Source of the DNA: Segnochrobactrum spirostomi
Lineage (GTDB): Bacteria > Pseudomonadota > Alphaproteobacteria > Rhizobiales > Segnochrobactraceae
NCBI RefSeq assembly: GCF_009600605.1
Contig: NZ_VWNA01000003.1
Span: 372,001-436,000, forward strand
Length of the DNA: 64,000 bases
Direction: 5' to 3'
Every line of letters begins with the position of its first letter. Positions within the stretch are counted from its first letter, which is position 1. Position numbers and translations under genes: made by a program. Under the pieces are notes generated by a model. The model saw nothing but the letters and a program-made list of their open reading frames with translations, did not search any database and was not told where the DNA came from. Shown piece by piece: positions 43,363 to 52,648 of the stretch.

Positions 43363-44166
43363 ATGAGAAAGACAGATATTATCAATGATCTTGGGAGAGC
43401 CTATGGTTTTCGTAGGTATTTGGAGATATGCACTCCAACAACGGGGGGATCCTATAACAATATTGATCGACGTATATTCGAAACTAGCCATAGATTGATG
43501 TATAGATGCCCAAAGCAATTTGATGACGGTATGCCGATAGACTTTCGTACGCAAGCCGAAAATGCGTCAGAATTGATTGATATAATATGTAGATTGATAC
43601 AATATTATGATTATTATGATATCATATTCGTAGACCCGTATCATAATTACGAATGCGGCGCAATTGATCTGTTTGGTGCCCTTAGTATACTCGCACCGCG
43701 AGGTATAATGGTAGTCCATGACTGTTCTCCGGCCGATGCGAAGATCGTTAATCCTGAGTTTCAAGAAGGATCTTGGTGTGGGGTGACCTACCAAGTGTAT
43801 TTAGAGTGCGTGTGGTCCTCAAACGTCGCGGGCTACTGCACTGTAGATAGTGATTATGGATGTGGAATTGTATTTAATAGAAGTGCGAAAATTCCGAGTA
43901 ATATAAATGTCGCATTCCCGTCCAATGAATTAAAGTATGGCTGGTATAGGAATAGATCGGACGACGATTCTCGATACAAGTATTTCGATAAATTTCGTTC
44001 TCCGCTGTTGAACTTGATCGGGCCGGATTTTTTCACGCAAGTATTCAGGTGCATTACAGAGGGCGCGATCCGCACGCCAGCCGAGCCGCTTGCAGGTGAT
44101 ATCGCCAGTGTCAGCGAACCCGCCCCGGACGCCGGGACTTCGCCCCCAGCATTTATCCAGCGCTGA
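43363..44166 (+). CDS. Class I SAM-dependent methyltransferase
   Basis: A 267-residue protein of the methyltransferase group found in glycan loci. RRYLEICTPTTGGSYNNID stands at the SAM-binding position, and YDIIFVDPYHNYECGAIDLF and LAPRGIMVVHDCSPADAKIV are family signatures; GSWCGVTYQVYLECV follows. The first motif lacks the usual glycine-rich loop. GAGGT lies 6 bases before the ATG. The gene is AT-rich. The C-terminal 30 residues are GC-rich and read like IS-adjacent sequence, so the natural end may have been altered by insertion. Confidence 0.78.
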   Translation: MRKTDIINDLGRAYGFRRYLEICTPTTGGSYNNIDRRIFETSHRLMYRCPKQFDDGMPIDFRTQAENASELIDIICRLIQYYDYYDIIFVDPYHNYECGAIDLFGALSILAPRGIMVVHDCSPADAKIVNPEFQEGSWCGVTYQVYLECVWSSNVAGYCTVDSDYGCGIVFNRSAKIPSNINVAFPSNELKYGWYRNRSDDDSRYKYFDKFRSPLLNLIGPDFFTQVFRCITEGAIRTPAEPLAGDIASVSEPAPDAGTSPPAFIQR

Positions 44167-44256
44167 GAGCGCGTTTGAGAATGGCTTTGTCTCATGGACG
44201 TTTGCGCAGTAGTTGAGCTGAAGTGGCGATGGTGATGGAAGTTCGGGATCGTGCCC

Positions 44257-44451
44257 CTAGACGTGGTGTAGGTGCGGGCATGGGTGATCAGCGCGAGCGA
44301 AGAGTATTCGATTGTGACAGGGCCGGACATCGGCCACCTTCGCGATCACCGTCGTGCGGTTCATCAGCACGACCTCGTGGCTCCTGTCGAACTGGTGGGC
44401 TTCACCCAGGGCAAAGCTCTGCGGCACGAAGGCGCCGCTCACGCTGACCAA
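44257..44451 (-). pseudogene. IstA fragment (central part), downstream half of an interrupted istA
   Basis: The frame reads FVPQSFALGEAHQFDRSHEV then VLMNRTTVIAKVADVRPCHN, matching the IS21 IstA region VPLSFAPGEAYQFDWSHEIV at the start of the catalytic domain. The N-terminal part of the same type of gene lies on the other side of the IS5 element (45304-45575). The insertion, plus loss of some codons, split this istA. The interval 44167-44256 holds nothing else that I can identify. Confidence 0.75.
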
Positions 44452-44467
44452 ACGCTGCTTCTACTAG

Positions 44468-45303
44468 GGTCGAGACTCATAACCAGTAGCTGACGGTCGC
44501 AGCGATGCAGACGGCAGCGAGGAAGTTGACGGCGTTGCGGTCGTATCGGGTGGCGACGCGCCTGAAGTCCTTGAGGCGGCAGAACATGCGCTCTATGGCG
44601 TTTCGGTCTCGGTAGAGCACGGGCGAGAAGCAGCTCTTCCAGCGCCGGTTGGCCTTGGGCGGGATGTTTGGCATTGTGCCGTTCTCCTCGACCTGCCTGC
44701 GGATGGCGTTGCTGTCGTAGCCCTTGTCACCGTGGAGGACGCAGGCGGCCGGCATCTGCTTCAGCAGGACCGACCCCGCCGTGCAATCGGCGACCTGGCC
44801 TCCTGTGAGGAGGAAGGCGATGGGCCGGCAGTCGCGATCCGTCAGCGCGTGGATCTTGGTCGTGCGCCCGCCGCGAGAGCGGCCGATGGCTTGGTTGCGC
44901 TCCCCCCTTTTCCGCCCGAGGCGGAGCGGTGCGCCTTCACCGCAGAGGAGTCGATGAGCACCTGGGCCGGAGGGCCGCCGGCGCTCGCCAGAGCATGGAA
45001 GAGATCGACCCAGACGCCTTTGGCAGCCCAGCGGACATACCGGTTGTAGAGCGTCTTGCGTGGCCCGTAGTCCGGCGGCGCATCGATCCACCGTCCGCCG
45101 GACTTCAGGACATGGACGATGCCGCCGATCACCCGGCGGTCGTCAACACGCGGCTTGCCACGCGTGTCCGTCGGCAGATGTGGCGCGATCCGAGCGAACT
45201 GAGCATCCGTGAGCCAGAAACGATCCCGATTCACTCGTGCTTCCTCCCGGAAGTCGTGAATCACACCGGGCCGACGAAGCCAACCATTTTATGGGTCCCA
45301 GCC
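44468..45303 (-). mobile_element. IS5-family (IS427-like) insertion sequence
   Basis: An 836-base element bounded by CTAG at 44464-44467 and at 45304-45307, the target duplicated by this group. Imperfect terminal repeats are GGTCGAGACTCATAA (left) and GGCTGGGACCCATAA (right, inverted). The transposase lies in two frames joined by a probable -1 frameshift. It is inserted in an older IS21 istA. Confidence 0.85.
44477..45264 (-). CDS. IS5-family transposase, two frames with probable -1 frameshift
   Basis: The first frame (from 45264) gives RFWLTDAQFARIAPHLPTDT and the first catalytic Asp in VLIDSSAVKAHRSASGGKGG. The second frame (ending 44477) continues ERNQAIGRSRGGRTTKIHAL, LHGDKGYDSNAIRRQ (second Asp) and YRDRNAIERMFCRLKDFRRV (Glu). 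The switch falls at GGAAAAGGGGGGAG, an A4G6 slippery run; slipping back one base keeps Gly-Lys-Gly-Gly and enters the second frame. This matches the programmed frameshift of the IS427 group, so the enzyme may be active. Confidence 0.85.
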
Positions 45304-45575
45304 CTAGGCTCGCGCGTTTCCTCGAGGACGCTGATCAGCGTCAGTCGCTCGCGAACAGACTTGCCGCTGCTGCGTAGCAGGAGTGCATCAAACCCCTCCG
45401 TCCAGGAGCCCAGCTTCGGTCGCGGCTGCACCTCGCGTTCGTGCTCGAAAGGCGTCTCGCCAGAGCGCGGCAGCTTGCGCACCGTGTTGCGCAGTACGCG
45501 CAGCCCGCGGCAGATCTCCCTGACGGACTTCCCGCGCACGTAGAACTCGCGGCGGATCCGTGCAATCGTGTCCAC
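45304..45575 (-). pseudogene. IstA N-terminal fragment cut by the IS5 element
   Basis: Reads MDTIARIRREFYVRGKSVRE, then ICRGLRVLRNTVRKLPRSGE and RPKLGSWTEGFDALL, the DNA-binding N-terminus of IS21 IstA. The match ends at RLTLISVLEETRE, exactly at the CTAG target of the IS5 insertion. The remaining codons to 45261 come from the IS5 end. Confidence 0.8.
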
Positions 45576-46070
45576 GCCCTTCAGCCCTCGCCCGCCCGTC
45601 TAGATGCGCGATCGGGCAATGTCATTGGATCACGTCCGAGGGGGCCAAGATTGAATGCGATCCCGGGCTGGGGGGGCGAGATTGGACGCCGAAACACAGT
45701 CGCCCGTCACCTCCTCGTCATCTTCAACGCGACAATGCGCGCGTGGGCGCCTTTCGCTCGTGCCTGACCAATGCAGCTGTACCCAATATGAGTTTACAAT
45801 CCGGCAGAGTCGCTGCCACGCGACCTGCGCACTGCACGCGGAGAGGCCGTTGAAGGACCGCTAACGCGTCTTTCGATGGACGCCAGATCAGGTACTGCAG
45901 GTGACCGAGCCTAGCGGGGATAATGAGGGCGAAAGACCGTGAACAGTCTGCTAAGAGCCCATTTGTCGGACGCGAAGCGACGCCTCGACCGTCATCCGCA
46001 TAGGCTAAATAACCTTGAGAAGGCCATTGCATTCGGATATTAACGCGTGTGACAATTCAGGGGTTATGAT
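45576..46070. other. Gene-free interval with a probable IS21 end
   Basis: About 495 bases without a credible gene. From about 45600 to 45705 it contains spaced similar blocks (AAGATTGAATGCGAT and GAGATTGGACGCC). They resemble the repeated terminal blocks of IS21 elements, and this is the correct side for the terminus of the istA cut by IS5. The rest (to 46070) must include the epimerase promoter. I see no clear motif. Confidence 0.4.
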
Positions 46071-47027
46071 TTGACCAGCACACAGACTCACCTCCTGATT
46101 GGGGGCGCAGGGTTCATCGGTCGTCACGTGGCGTTTGGACTATTGCGTAGGGCGCAGCGAATAATCGTTGCCGACCGAGTAACTCCCGAAAGAGGCGACA
46201 CACTTGCCTCCGAGTGTGTTGAGTTTATCAATCTGGACCTAACGACAGCAGATTGGGATGAGCTTATCTGCGATGTGGATGTCGTCCATTTGTACGCGTG
46301 GAGTTCAATTCCTGCAAGCGCCAACGCGAACCCACTAGGTGATTTGCACGCTAACCTCGGTGTGACGCTCGGGCTGCTGGAGGCACTTCGTCGGCGCGGA
46401 CGTGGGCGCCTTGTATTCACATCCTCCGGCGGCACGGTGTATGGGCGCGTTGAGGATGCACCGATTCCAGAGTACCATCGACTTTCTCCTATAACGGCGT
46501 ACGGCGCAGGCAAGGCGACGGCGGAGCTATATTTGGGCCTTTACCGCGAGCTTTATGGGTTGGATTGTCGAATTGCCCGACTTTCAAATCCCTATGGCGC
46601 GGGTCAGGATACAGTGCGCGGGCAGGGTGCAGTAACGACATTTATTCACAGGGCCCTTGATGGTGAAAAAATAGTTATTTGGGGTGACGGCAGCGTTGTT
46701 CGCGATTATGTGCATATATCCGATGTAGTAAATGCGCTTATTTCCTTGGCGGATATTCCTGTAATACATGGATCAGCGATCTACAATGTCGGAAGTGGCG
46801 AAGGCCATAGCTTGAATGACATCGTCGCCGAGCTTGAGCGCCAGTTGGGTCGCGAATTGAGTGTAATGAGAAACAAACCTCGTCCGTTTGATGTTCCCGT
46901 TAATATTTTAGATATTTCTCGCGCGAAGAGAGATCTGTCTTGGGGGCCATCCGTATCGTTTGCAGATGGCGTGGCTCGGACAATCGACGATATTCGACGC
47001 GGTGCGAGTTTATCGTTCTTGCAATGA
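46071..47027 (+). CDS. NAD-dependent nucleotide-sugar epimerase/dehydratase
   Basis: Extended SDR enzyme, 318 residues, GalE/UDP-glucuronate-epimerase-like. The Rossmann motif is LIGGAGFIGRHVAFGL. The catalytic region has VFTSSGGTVYG and YGAGK (Tyr-x3-Lys). The substrate-domain signatures are ARLSNPYGAGQD and WGDGSVVRDYVHISDVVNAL. The start is a TTG with AGGGG 8 bases upstream; an ATG five bases before it is out of frame. It likely supplies a nucleotide sugar for the polysaccharide. AT-rich like its neighbours. Confidence 0.86.
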   Translation: MTSTQTHLLIGGAGFIGRHVAFGLLRRAQRIIVADRVTPERGDTLASECVEFINLDLTTADWDELICDVDVVHLYAWSSIPASANANPLGDLHANLGVTLGLLEALRRRGRGRLVFTSSGGTVYGRVEDAPIPEYHRLSPITAYGAGKATAELYLGLYRELYGLDCRIARLSNPYGAGQDTVRGQGAVTTFIHRALDGEKIVIWGDGSVVRDYVHISDVVNALISLADIPVIHGSAIYNVGSGEGHSLNDIVAELERQLGRELSVMRNKPRPFDVPVNILDISRAKRDLSWGPSVSFADGVARTIDDIRRGASLSFLQ

Positions 47028-47095
47028 GCCGCTGCGTCCTTCCGGAGTGTGCCGCAGCAAAGTCGTCACGTATATCAACACTGTGAGCGTTTCAT

Positions 47096-50000
47096 ATGAA
47101 AGATCGTACCTTGGAACGGGCGGCCAATTTAATCGCAAGCATAAGTGGACGGCGCAGAACATCCGTGGACCATGTGGTGGTCGAGCTTTCTGTTACTCCA
47201 CGCGCTGGCGACGAACAAAGAGATCTCGGAAACTGGCATGAGGCCGCGATAGAGTACAAGCGCTATCTAGATAAGGTGCCTAATGATGCGGCTATTACTG
47301 TGCAACTCGGGCATGCGCTTAAAGAAAGTGGTCAGTATAAGGCCGCGCTCGCGGCGTACCGGAGCGCCGCAATATTAGCCCCTAACGATGCAGATATTTT
47401 TCTTCAGATGGGGCATCTTGCAAAGGTAATGGGCGATGAAGTTGCGATGATCACAGGATACACGCGCGCATTCGAACTCGATCCTGATTTGAATGAAGTG
47501 TATAAAGAACTGCTTGCGTATGCGCCGCGCACGTCACGCGGTTGGTCGCGCGCGTTATTTGAGGGGTCTAATGGGTCTCCCAGCAATCTGGCGCCGCCCA
47601 ATGAACCAGTCATACGGGCGGCTAGTCCGGCGGGGAGCGCCGTAGAGGATTCAATTCGGGCTGCGATGGACACCAAGCGCGTGGCGCGTGCTATTCGTCA
47701 GTTCCCTATTCGTCTCCCGCTTTCAACTATAGAGCAAAATTATGCTCTTTCAAAGTTTGGAGTTTTCAACTCAACATACGGAGACGCGGCTGGGGTGTTT
47801 GCGGCGCTCGCTGGGCTGTCGGGAGCATGGGTGGATCAACCTGTGGATCCCACGTGCTTGTTTGCGTTTGGCGCGGTGCCTTCCCGCCGCGCAGATCCAC
47901 GCATGACTCGGCATGCCAACCGTCTCTTGCAGAACTACCAGTCGATGCAGCTGGCGGCGACTGAGCGCCTCATGCTGAGGCCAGATCTAAAGTGTAGTGT
48001 AACCACCGGACCTCTGATATCCGTTCTGCTGCCTGTATATAAAGGTCCTTCTGTATATCTAGAGCGAGCAATACTTTCTGTCTTGTTGCAAACCTATCAG
48101 AATATTCAGCTTTGCATTGTGGACGATTACTCTCAGAGCCGCGATGTTACGGCATTGCTATCTTACTATGCAGAGCAAGATCCTAGAGTTTCGCTTGTTG
48201 TGCACGAGGCGAACCTTGGTATCGCTGAGGCGACAAATTCCGCACTAAACATTGCGGTGGGGGATTACGTTGCGCTTCTCGATCATGACGATATGTTAGC
48301 GTACGATGCGTTGGAGTTGATTGCATCGAGAATAAATGACGACCCGCGCATAGACCTTCTTTATACTGATGAGTGCAAAATAGATGGCGATGATATTGTC
48401 GAGGAGCTTTTCACAAAGCCGGACTGGAGTCCCGTCCTTTTGACGTCTGTGATGTACACGGGCCATCTCTCTGTATATAAGCGAAAATTTGTCGATAAGC
48501 TTGGACGCTTCCGCTCACAGTTTAATTTTTCGCAGGATTATGACTTGGCGCTGCGCGCAGCCGAAGCTTCGCCGCGAGTTGTACACTTGGCAGAGTGTCT
48601 CTATGGCTGGCGGATGATTGCTGGCTCAGCAGCGCAGGGCGAAAAGCCTATGGCTCGACTTAGCAACGTCGGCTCTCTTCAAGCGGCAGCGGACCGGCGA
48701 GGTCTCCATGGAACTGCTATTGGATTACAGTTTTCGAATAGAATTCACCTAGGTCGCCCTTCTGAACCGCCACTTGTGTCATTAATTATTCCTTCCGATA
48801 ACGAGAATAATATTGCAGCGACCCTGGCTTCTTTGAAGCTGATGACATCTTATCCGAACTTTGAAATTATTGTGGTTACAAATTCGGAGTGTGGTCGCAC
48901 GTGCGAAAGAAAATATGCCGAAAGCGGCGCAAGATATATTGATTATGATATGCCATATAACTTCTCGGATAAATGTAACTACGGCGCCAGAGCTGCCTCT
49001 GGTAGGTATCTTGTGTTCTTTAATGATGATGTTAGAGTGATCGATGAGGATTGGCTCGATGCTATTATTGAGGCGTTCAGTTTTGAAGATGTTGCTATTG
49101 TCGGACCTAAGCTGCTTTATGAGAATGGCGGTATTCAGCACGGCGGAATGGTGACGGGGGTACGCGGGCTCGTAGGTACTGCGTTTCATTCCTTTCCAGA
49201 CAAGACGACTGCCCATTTCTGCTTTGCGCAAAGTGCGCGGGAGGTGTCGTTAATTTGTGGCGCCTGTCTGGCGATTAAGGCGGATGTGTTTGTGTCTGTG
49301 GGCGGCTTCGACGCGGTGAACACGCCTATAGCTCATTCGGATGTGGACCTATGTTTTAAAGTACGTGAGGCTGGCTTTAGCTGTGTCTATACCCCTCATA
49401 CAAAGCTCACGCATATTGGGCATCTGTCAATTGGTGAAGCTAAGAAGACGTGGACAGGTCCAGCTAAGAAAGATAAGGCGGATATCTACCTGCTAAGGCG
49501 TTGGGGTAAGATGTGCTCTTATGATCCATACTTTCCCCCGGGTATGCGTGATATAATTTATCATGATTCAATTGAATACTATCAGCTTCACGTTGGCGGG
49601 CGTTCTGTAGTTGCGGGTGGTCGCGATATCTTGATAGTATCTCACGATCTATCGGCGAGCGGCGCACCAAAAGTTGCTTTCGACATTGCGAAATGTCTGG
49701 TGTCCGAAGGTAATTACGTGTTGGTGGTGTCGCCGGAGGATGGGCCGTTCCGGAGTCGCTATATGGACATCGGGGCAGACGTCATCATTGATCCGCTTTG
49801 CGCGTCGGGAGAAAATAGAGATTTCTTTGCGCTTGCCAAAAACTTCGATGTCGTGATTGTGAATACAGTTGTATTGTGGCCTGTATGCAATCAATTGGCT
49901 CAAGCGACAAACGTATTTTGGTACGTGCATGAGACTGAGCTGGTCAATCATATCGCACGTCATAATCCTGCAGTGGGGCGTGAGGCGGGATCGCTTACTG

Positions 50001-50671
50001 TTTGGGCTGGAAGTCACAAGGCGGCAAATGCTCTAGAGTCGATCGGTGTTTCTTCTACTGTTATTGAGTACGGAGTTGAGCCATGGGATTTCGACCGTGT
50101 TGAGGCGCATCGAGATAAAGTGGTTATCTCTGTGATGGGAACATACGAGCCTCGGAAAGGTCAAGATCTTGCCCTTTTGGCGTTTCAACTTTTACCTGAT
50201 AGCGTCCGCGAAAGCTGCGAGCTGAGATTTGCGGGTAGGGTAAATGATAAAGTGTTTTATGAAGCCATAGTTGAGATTGGGCGAGGGGAGGCGTGTGTTC
50301 GACATCTGGGAGAGCTTACGCTTCATGATTACGTGGGTAAGATGAGTGAGACCGACATAGTACTATGTCCGTCACGAGATGACACACTGCCGCTAGTTTC
50401 GCTCGATGCGCTCGCAAATGGAAAGATTCTGATTTGTACTAGTGAGACCGGAACATCTGCTTACGTGAGGTCGGGAGAATCCGGCTATGTTTCAGCGTCT
50501 GGCGCGCCGCCCGACATCGCCGAAGCACTGCGTTGGGCTATTATGGATCGCGATGAGTGGCCTAATATATCAGTTGCAGCAAGACGAGTATTTGAGGAAA
50601 ATTTCTCTATGCCGAGGTTTAGGGCTAGGATCATGCAGGAGTTTGCATCAAAGGGAGTGGCTATCGAGTAA
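47096..50671 (+). CDS. Giant multidomain glycosyltransferase: TPR, GT2, GT2, GT4
   Basis: A 1191-residue protein. TPR-like repeats lie at about 37-145 (NWHEAAIEYKRYLDKVPNDA, QYKAALAAYRSAAILAPNDA). GT2 domain A starts near 305, with ISVLLPVYKG, IVDDYSQ, LLDHDDMLAY and a late FSQDYDLALRA. GT2 domain B starts near 560, with VSLIIPSDNEN, FFNDDVRVIDEDW and HSDVDLCFKVREAG. A GT4-like domain starts near 843, with VSHDLSASGAPKVAFDIAK, GTYEPRKGQDLALLAFQLL and CPSRDDTLPLVSLDALANGK. The key acids of both GT2 domains are present. It may add several sugars of a repeat unit. AT-rich. Confidence 0.9.
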   Translation: MKDRTLERAANLIASISGRRRTSVDHVVVELSVTPRAGDEQRDLGNWHEAAIEYKRYLDKVPNDAAITVQLGHALKESGQYKAALAAYRSAAILAPNDADIFLQMGHLAKVMGDEVAMITGYTRAFELDPDLNEVYKELLAYAPRTSRGWSRALFEGSNGSPSNLAPPNEPVIRAASPAGSAVEDSIRAAMDTKRVARAIRQFPIRLPLSTIEQNYALSKFGVFNSTYGDAAGVFAALAGLSGAWVDQPVDPTCLFAFGAVPSRRADPRMTRHANRLLQNYQSMQLAATERLMLRPDLKCSVTTGPLISVLLPVYKGPSVYLERAILSVLLQTYQNIQLCIVDDYSQSRDVTALLSYYAEQDPRVSLVVHEANLGIAEATNSALNIAVGDYVALLDHDDMLAYDALELIASRINDDPRIDLLYTDECKIDGDDIVEELFTKPDWSPVLLTSVMYTGHLSVYKRKFVDKLGRFRSQFNFSQDYDLALRAAEASPRVVHLAECLYGWRMIAGSAAQGEKPMARLSNVGSLQAAADRRGLHGTAIGLQFSNRIHLGRPSEPPLVSLIIPSDNENNIAATLASLKLMTSYPNFEIIVVTNSECGRTCERKYAESGARYIDYDMPYNFSDKCNYGARAASGRYLVFFNDDVRVIDEDWLDAIIEAFSFEDVAIVGPKLLYENGGIQHGGMVTGVRGLVGTAFHSFPDKTTAHFCFAQSAREVSLICGACLAIKADVFVSVGGFDAVNTPIAHSDVDLCFKVREAGFSCVYTPHTKLTHIGHLSIGEAKKTWTGPAKKDKADIYLLRRWGKMCSYDPYFPPGMRDIIYHDSIEYYQLHVGGRSVVAGGRDILIVSHDLSASGAPKVAFDIAKCLVSEGNYVLVVSPEDGPFRSRYMDIGADVIIDPLCASGENRDFFALAKNFDVVIVNTVVLWPVCNQLAQATNVFWYVHETELVNHIARHNPAVGREAGSLTVWAGSHKAANALESIGVSSTVIEYGVEPWDFDRVEAHRDKVVISVMGTYEPRKGQDLALLAFQLLPDSVRESCELRFAGRVNDKVFYEAIVEIGRGEACVRHLGELTLHDYVGKMSETDIVLCPSRDDTLPLVSLDALANGKILICTSETGTSAYVRSGESGYVSASGAPPDIAEALRWAIMDRDEWPNISVAARRVFEENFSMPRFRARIMQEFASKGVAIE

Positions 50672-50832
50672 GCGGTTTGGGTCTATATCCAATTGCCTTG
50701 ATTTATCGGCCTTGCTCGGCGGTAGCCGCTATGCGGTGTCTTAGAGCAGTACCCGATCTGAATGAATCGCGGGGGATTCCCAAATCCGCTGCGAAGTGAT
50801 TCAGAGTGTCTGCCGGAGGGAGGCCGGCGGGC

Positions 50833-51254
50833 ATGTCGAGAGCACTTTCAGGCGATCTTCGGGTTCGGGTGCTTCGAGCCGTTGCAGCCGGTGCGACGCA
50901 CCGTGAGGCGGGCGAGCGCTTTGGTGCGAGCGCCGCCAGCGTCAGCCGTTGGCGCAAGCGGGAGCGCGAACAAGGCGCCCCGCGCCCCGGGCGGCTCGGC
51001 GGCGACCGGCGTTCGGATCGGATCGAGGCTCATCGGGAGGCCGTGATGGCTGCGCTTGGACCCGACCTAGACGCAACCATCGAGGAGGTGAGGGCGAGCT
51101 TGGCGACGCAGGGGCTCGTCTTCGGCTACGGCACGATCCAACGCTTCTTCGCCCGTCACGCCATCACGCGCAAGAAGGACCGCGCACACGACCGAACAGG
51201 ATCGCCCCGACATCCTGACGAGGCGCGAGCAGTGGTTCGAGGGGCAACTCGACT
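50833..51254 (+). pseudogene. IS630 transposase, N-terminal part
   Basis: MSRALSGDLRVRVLRAVAAG, HREAGERFGASAASVSRWRK and IEEVRASLATQGLVFGYGTI are the helix-turn-helix N-terminus of IS630 transposases. After RHAITRKKDRAH the frame shifts, and EQDRPDILTRREQWFEGQLD is read in another frame. The match stops at 51254, where GTAA marks the end of an IS66 insertion. Confidence 0.8.
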
Positions 51255-51346
51255 GTAACCGTCCGGTGAGTTGCCCTTTGTGTGGCTGCGGATTGGGCTG
51301 AAGCTACGGAATTACATACGGAATTAATTCGTAGCTATGGTGGTCG

Positions 51347-51760
51347 ATGGGGCGGGTTGAGATCCTGACGGGGCGCGATCGGCGCCGAGGCTGGTCGGAC
51401 GAGCAGAAGCTGGCGATCTTGGAAGAGGTGGCGACAAGCGGCTTGCGGATCTCGGAAGTGGCGCGCCGACACGACGTCATCCCACAGCAAATTTACGGCT
51501 GGCGGCGGCAGTTCCTGGCCAAGGTCAGGGAGGAGAGACCGGCCGAAGCCGCGAGGTTGTTGCCGGTCAGCCTTGTCGCCGCCGAACTGCCCAAGCCGGA
51601 GGCGCCGAAGGCGGAGGGAGCTCTGGTGAAGGAGATGTCGGTGCGACCGATGCGAGGCGTCCGGATCGAGGTGCGCTGCAAGGGTGGGCGATCGCTCTTC
51701 GTCGATGCCGGCATCGACCGTAAGCGTCGTCCCGGCGGCACCTTCATAGGTTTGGCATGA
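51347..51760 (+). pseudogene. IS66 TnpA, C-terminus replaced
   Basis: MGRVEILTGRDRRRGWSDEQ, AILEEVATSGLRISEVARRH and IPQQIYGWRRQFLAK are the TnpA helix-turn-helix. After IEVRCKGGRSLFVDAGID the normal end of the family is lost and unrelated residues (RKRRPGGTFIGLA) follow. It is therefore probably truncated at about 51720. Confidence 0.7.
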
Positions 51761-51782
51761 AAGCGCAGTCTGACGCCCCTGA

Positions 51783-52232
51783 TTGGAGGATCGTTTTGTG
51801 TCTGGGCTTGACCATAGACTTGAGCCGGAGGTCGAGGTCCGGCGCTTCGAAGTGATCAACGGTGCGCTGGGGCGGCGGCGCTGGACGGCGGACGAGCGCA
51901 CGCGGATCGTGGAAGAGACGCTGGTTCCCGGCGCCGTAGTGTCGGCGGCTGCTCGCCGGCATGGTCTGACGCCGCAGTAACTGTTCACCTGGCGGCGCGA
52001 AGCACGCAAGGCGAGCGAGATGATCCCGGCCTTCGTGCCGGCGGTCGTCGCGCCGGAGCCGGCTCCCGCATCTGAAGCGCCCGCCCCACCGTCACCACCG
52101 AAGCGACGTGGCCGGCAACGTCGCGCCGCGGCCATCGAGATTGAGGTCGCCGGCGCCCGCGTGACGATCGAGAGCGGGGTCTCACCGGCGACCATCACGG
52201 CGGTGCTCAGCGCGTTGAAGGCGGGGTTGTGA
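51783..52232 (+). pseudogene. IS66 TnpA with an in-frame ochre codon
   Basis: Reads FEVINGALGRRRWTADERTR, IVEETLVPGAVVSAAARRHG and LTPQ, then TAA at 51978-51980, then LFTWRREARKAS and the C-terminus to VLSALKAGL in the same frame. CAA (Gln) is the expected codon, so a single C-to-T change stopped the gene. It overlaps tnpB by 4 bases. Confidence 0.78.
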
Positions 52233-52612
52233 TCGGTCCGACCGGCGCAGTCCGGGTCATGGTGGCCACGAAGCCCGTCGATTTCCGCAAGGGGGCCGAA
52301 GGCCTGGCTGCCCTGGTGCGCGAGACGATGGGTGCCGATCCCTTCTCGGGCACGGTCTATGTATTCCGCGCCAAGCGTCCCGATCGGGTGAAGCTGGTGT
52401 TCTGGGACGGCACCGGCGTGGTGCTGGTCGCCAAGCGCCTGGAGGATGGCGAGTTCCGCTGGCCGAAGATCGAGGACGGCGCGCTGCGGCTGACGGCGGC
52501 CCAGTTGCAAGCCTTGTTCGAGGGTCTGAACTGGCGCCGGGTGCATGTGTCAACGGGCACCGAAGTTTCCCTTGATGTGGGCTTCCAAAATTCCCCACCC
52601 GGCAGGGTTTGA
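52229..52612 (+). pseudogene. IS66 TnpB with foreign C-terminus
   Basis: VRVMVATKPVDFRKGAEGLA, DPFSGTVYVFRAKRPDRVKL and FWDGTGVVLVAKRLEDGEF are intact TnpB. After LFEGLNWRRVH the frame runs into an IS21-like end (TGTCAACGGGCACC from 52547), which supplies about 20 unrelated residues. The natural tail is short, so some function could remain. Confidence 0.78.
52547..52609. repeat. Isolated IS21-type terminal repeat
   Basis: TGTCAACGGGCACCGAAG, then TTCCCTTGATG and CAAAATTCCCCACCCGG. This matches the layout of the left end of the complete IS21 at 40486 (TGTCAACGGCGGACGAAC and CAAAATTCCCCAGGTGG). Only the end is present, cut by the IS3 insertion at 52610. Confidence 0.65.
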
Positions 52613-52648
52613 ACCGCGCCGGGTCTACCGGAGGCGTTGGGTTGTGTG

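Larger units (their letters stand above)
51255..52546 (+). mobile_element. Degenerate IS66 DNA (one GTAA end, two tnpA, one tnpB)
   Basis: Begins with GTAACCGTCCGG, the usual GTAA of an IS66 terminus. It contains a truncated tnpA (51347-51760), a second tnpA with an internal stop (51783-52232) and a tnpB cut at its 3' end (52229-52546). No tnpC remains. Two tnpA genes in tandem suggest remnants of two elements fused together. Confidence 0.7.
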
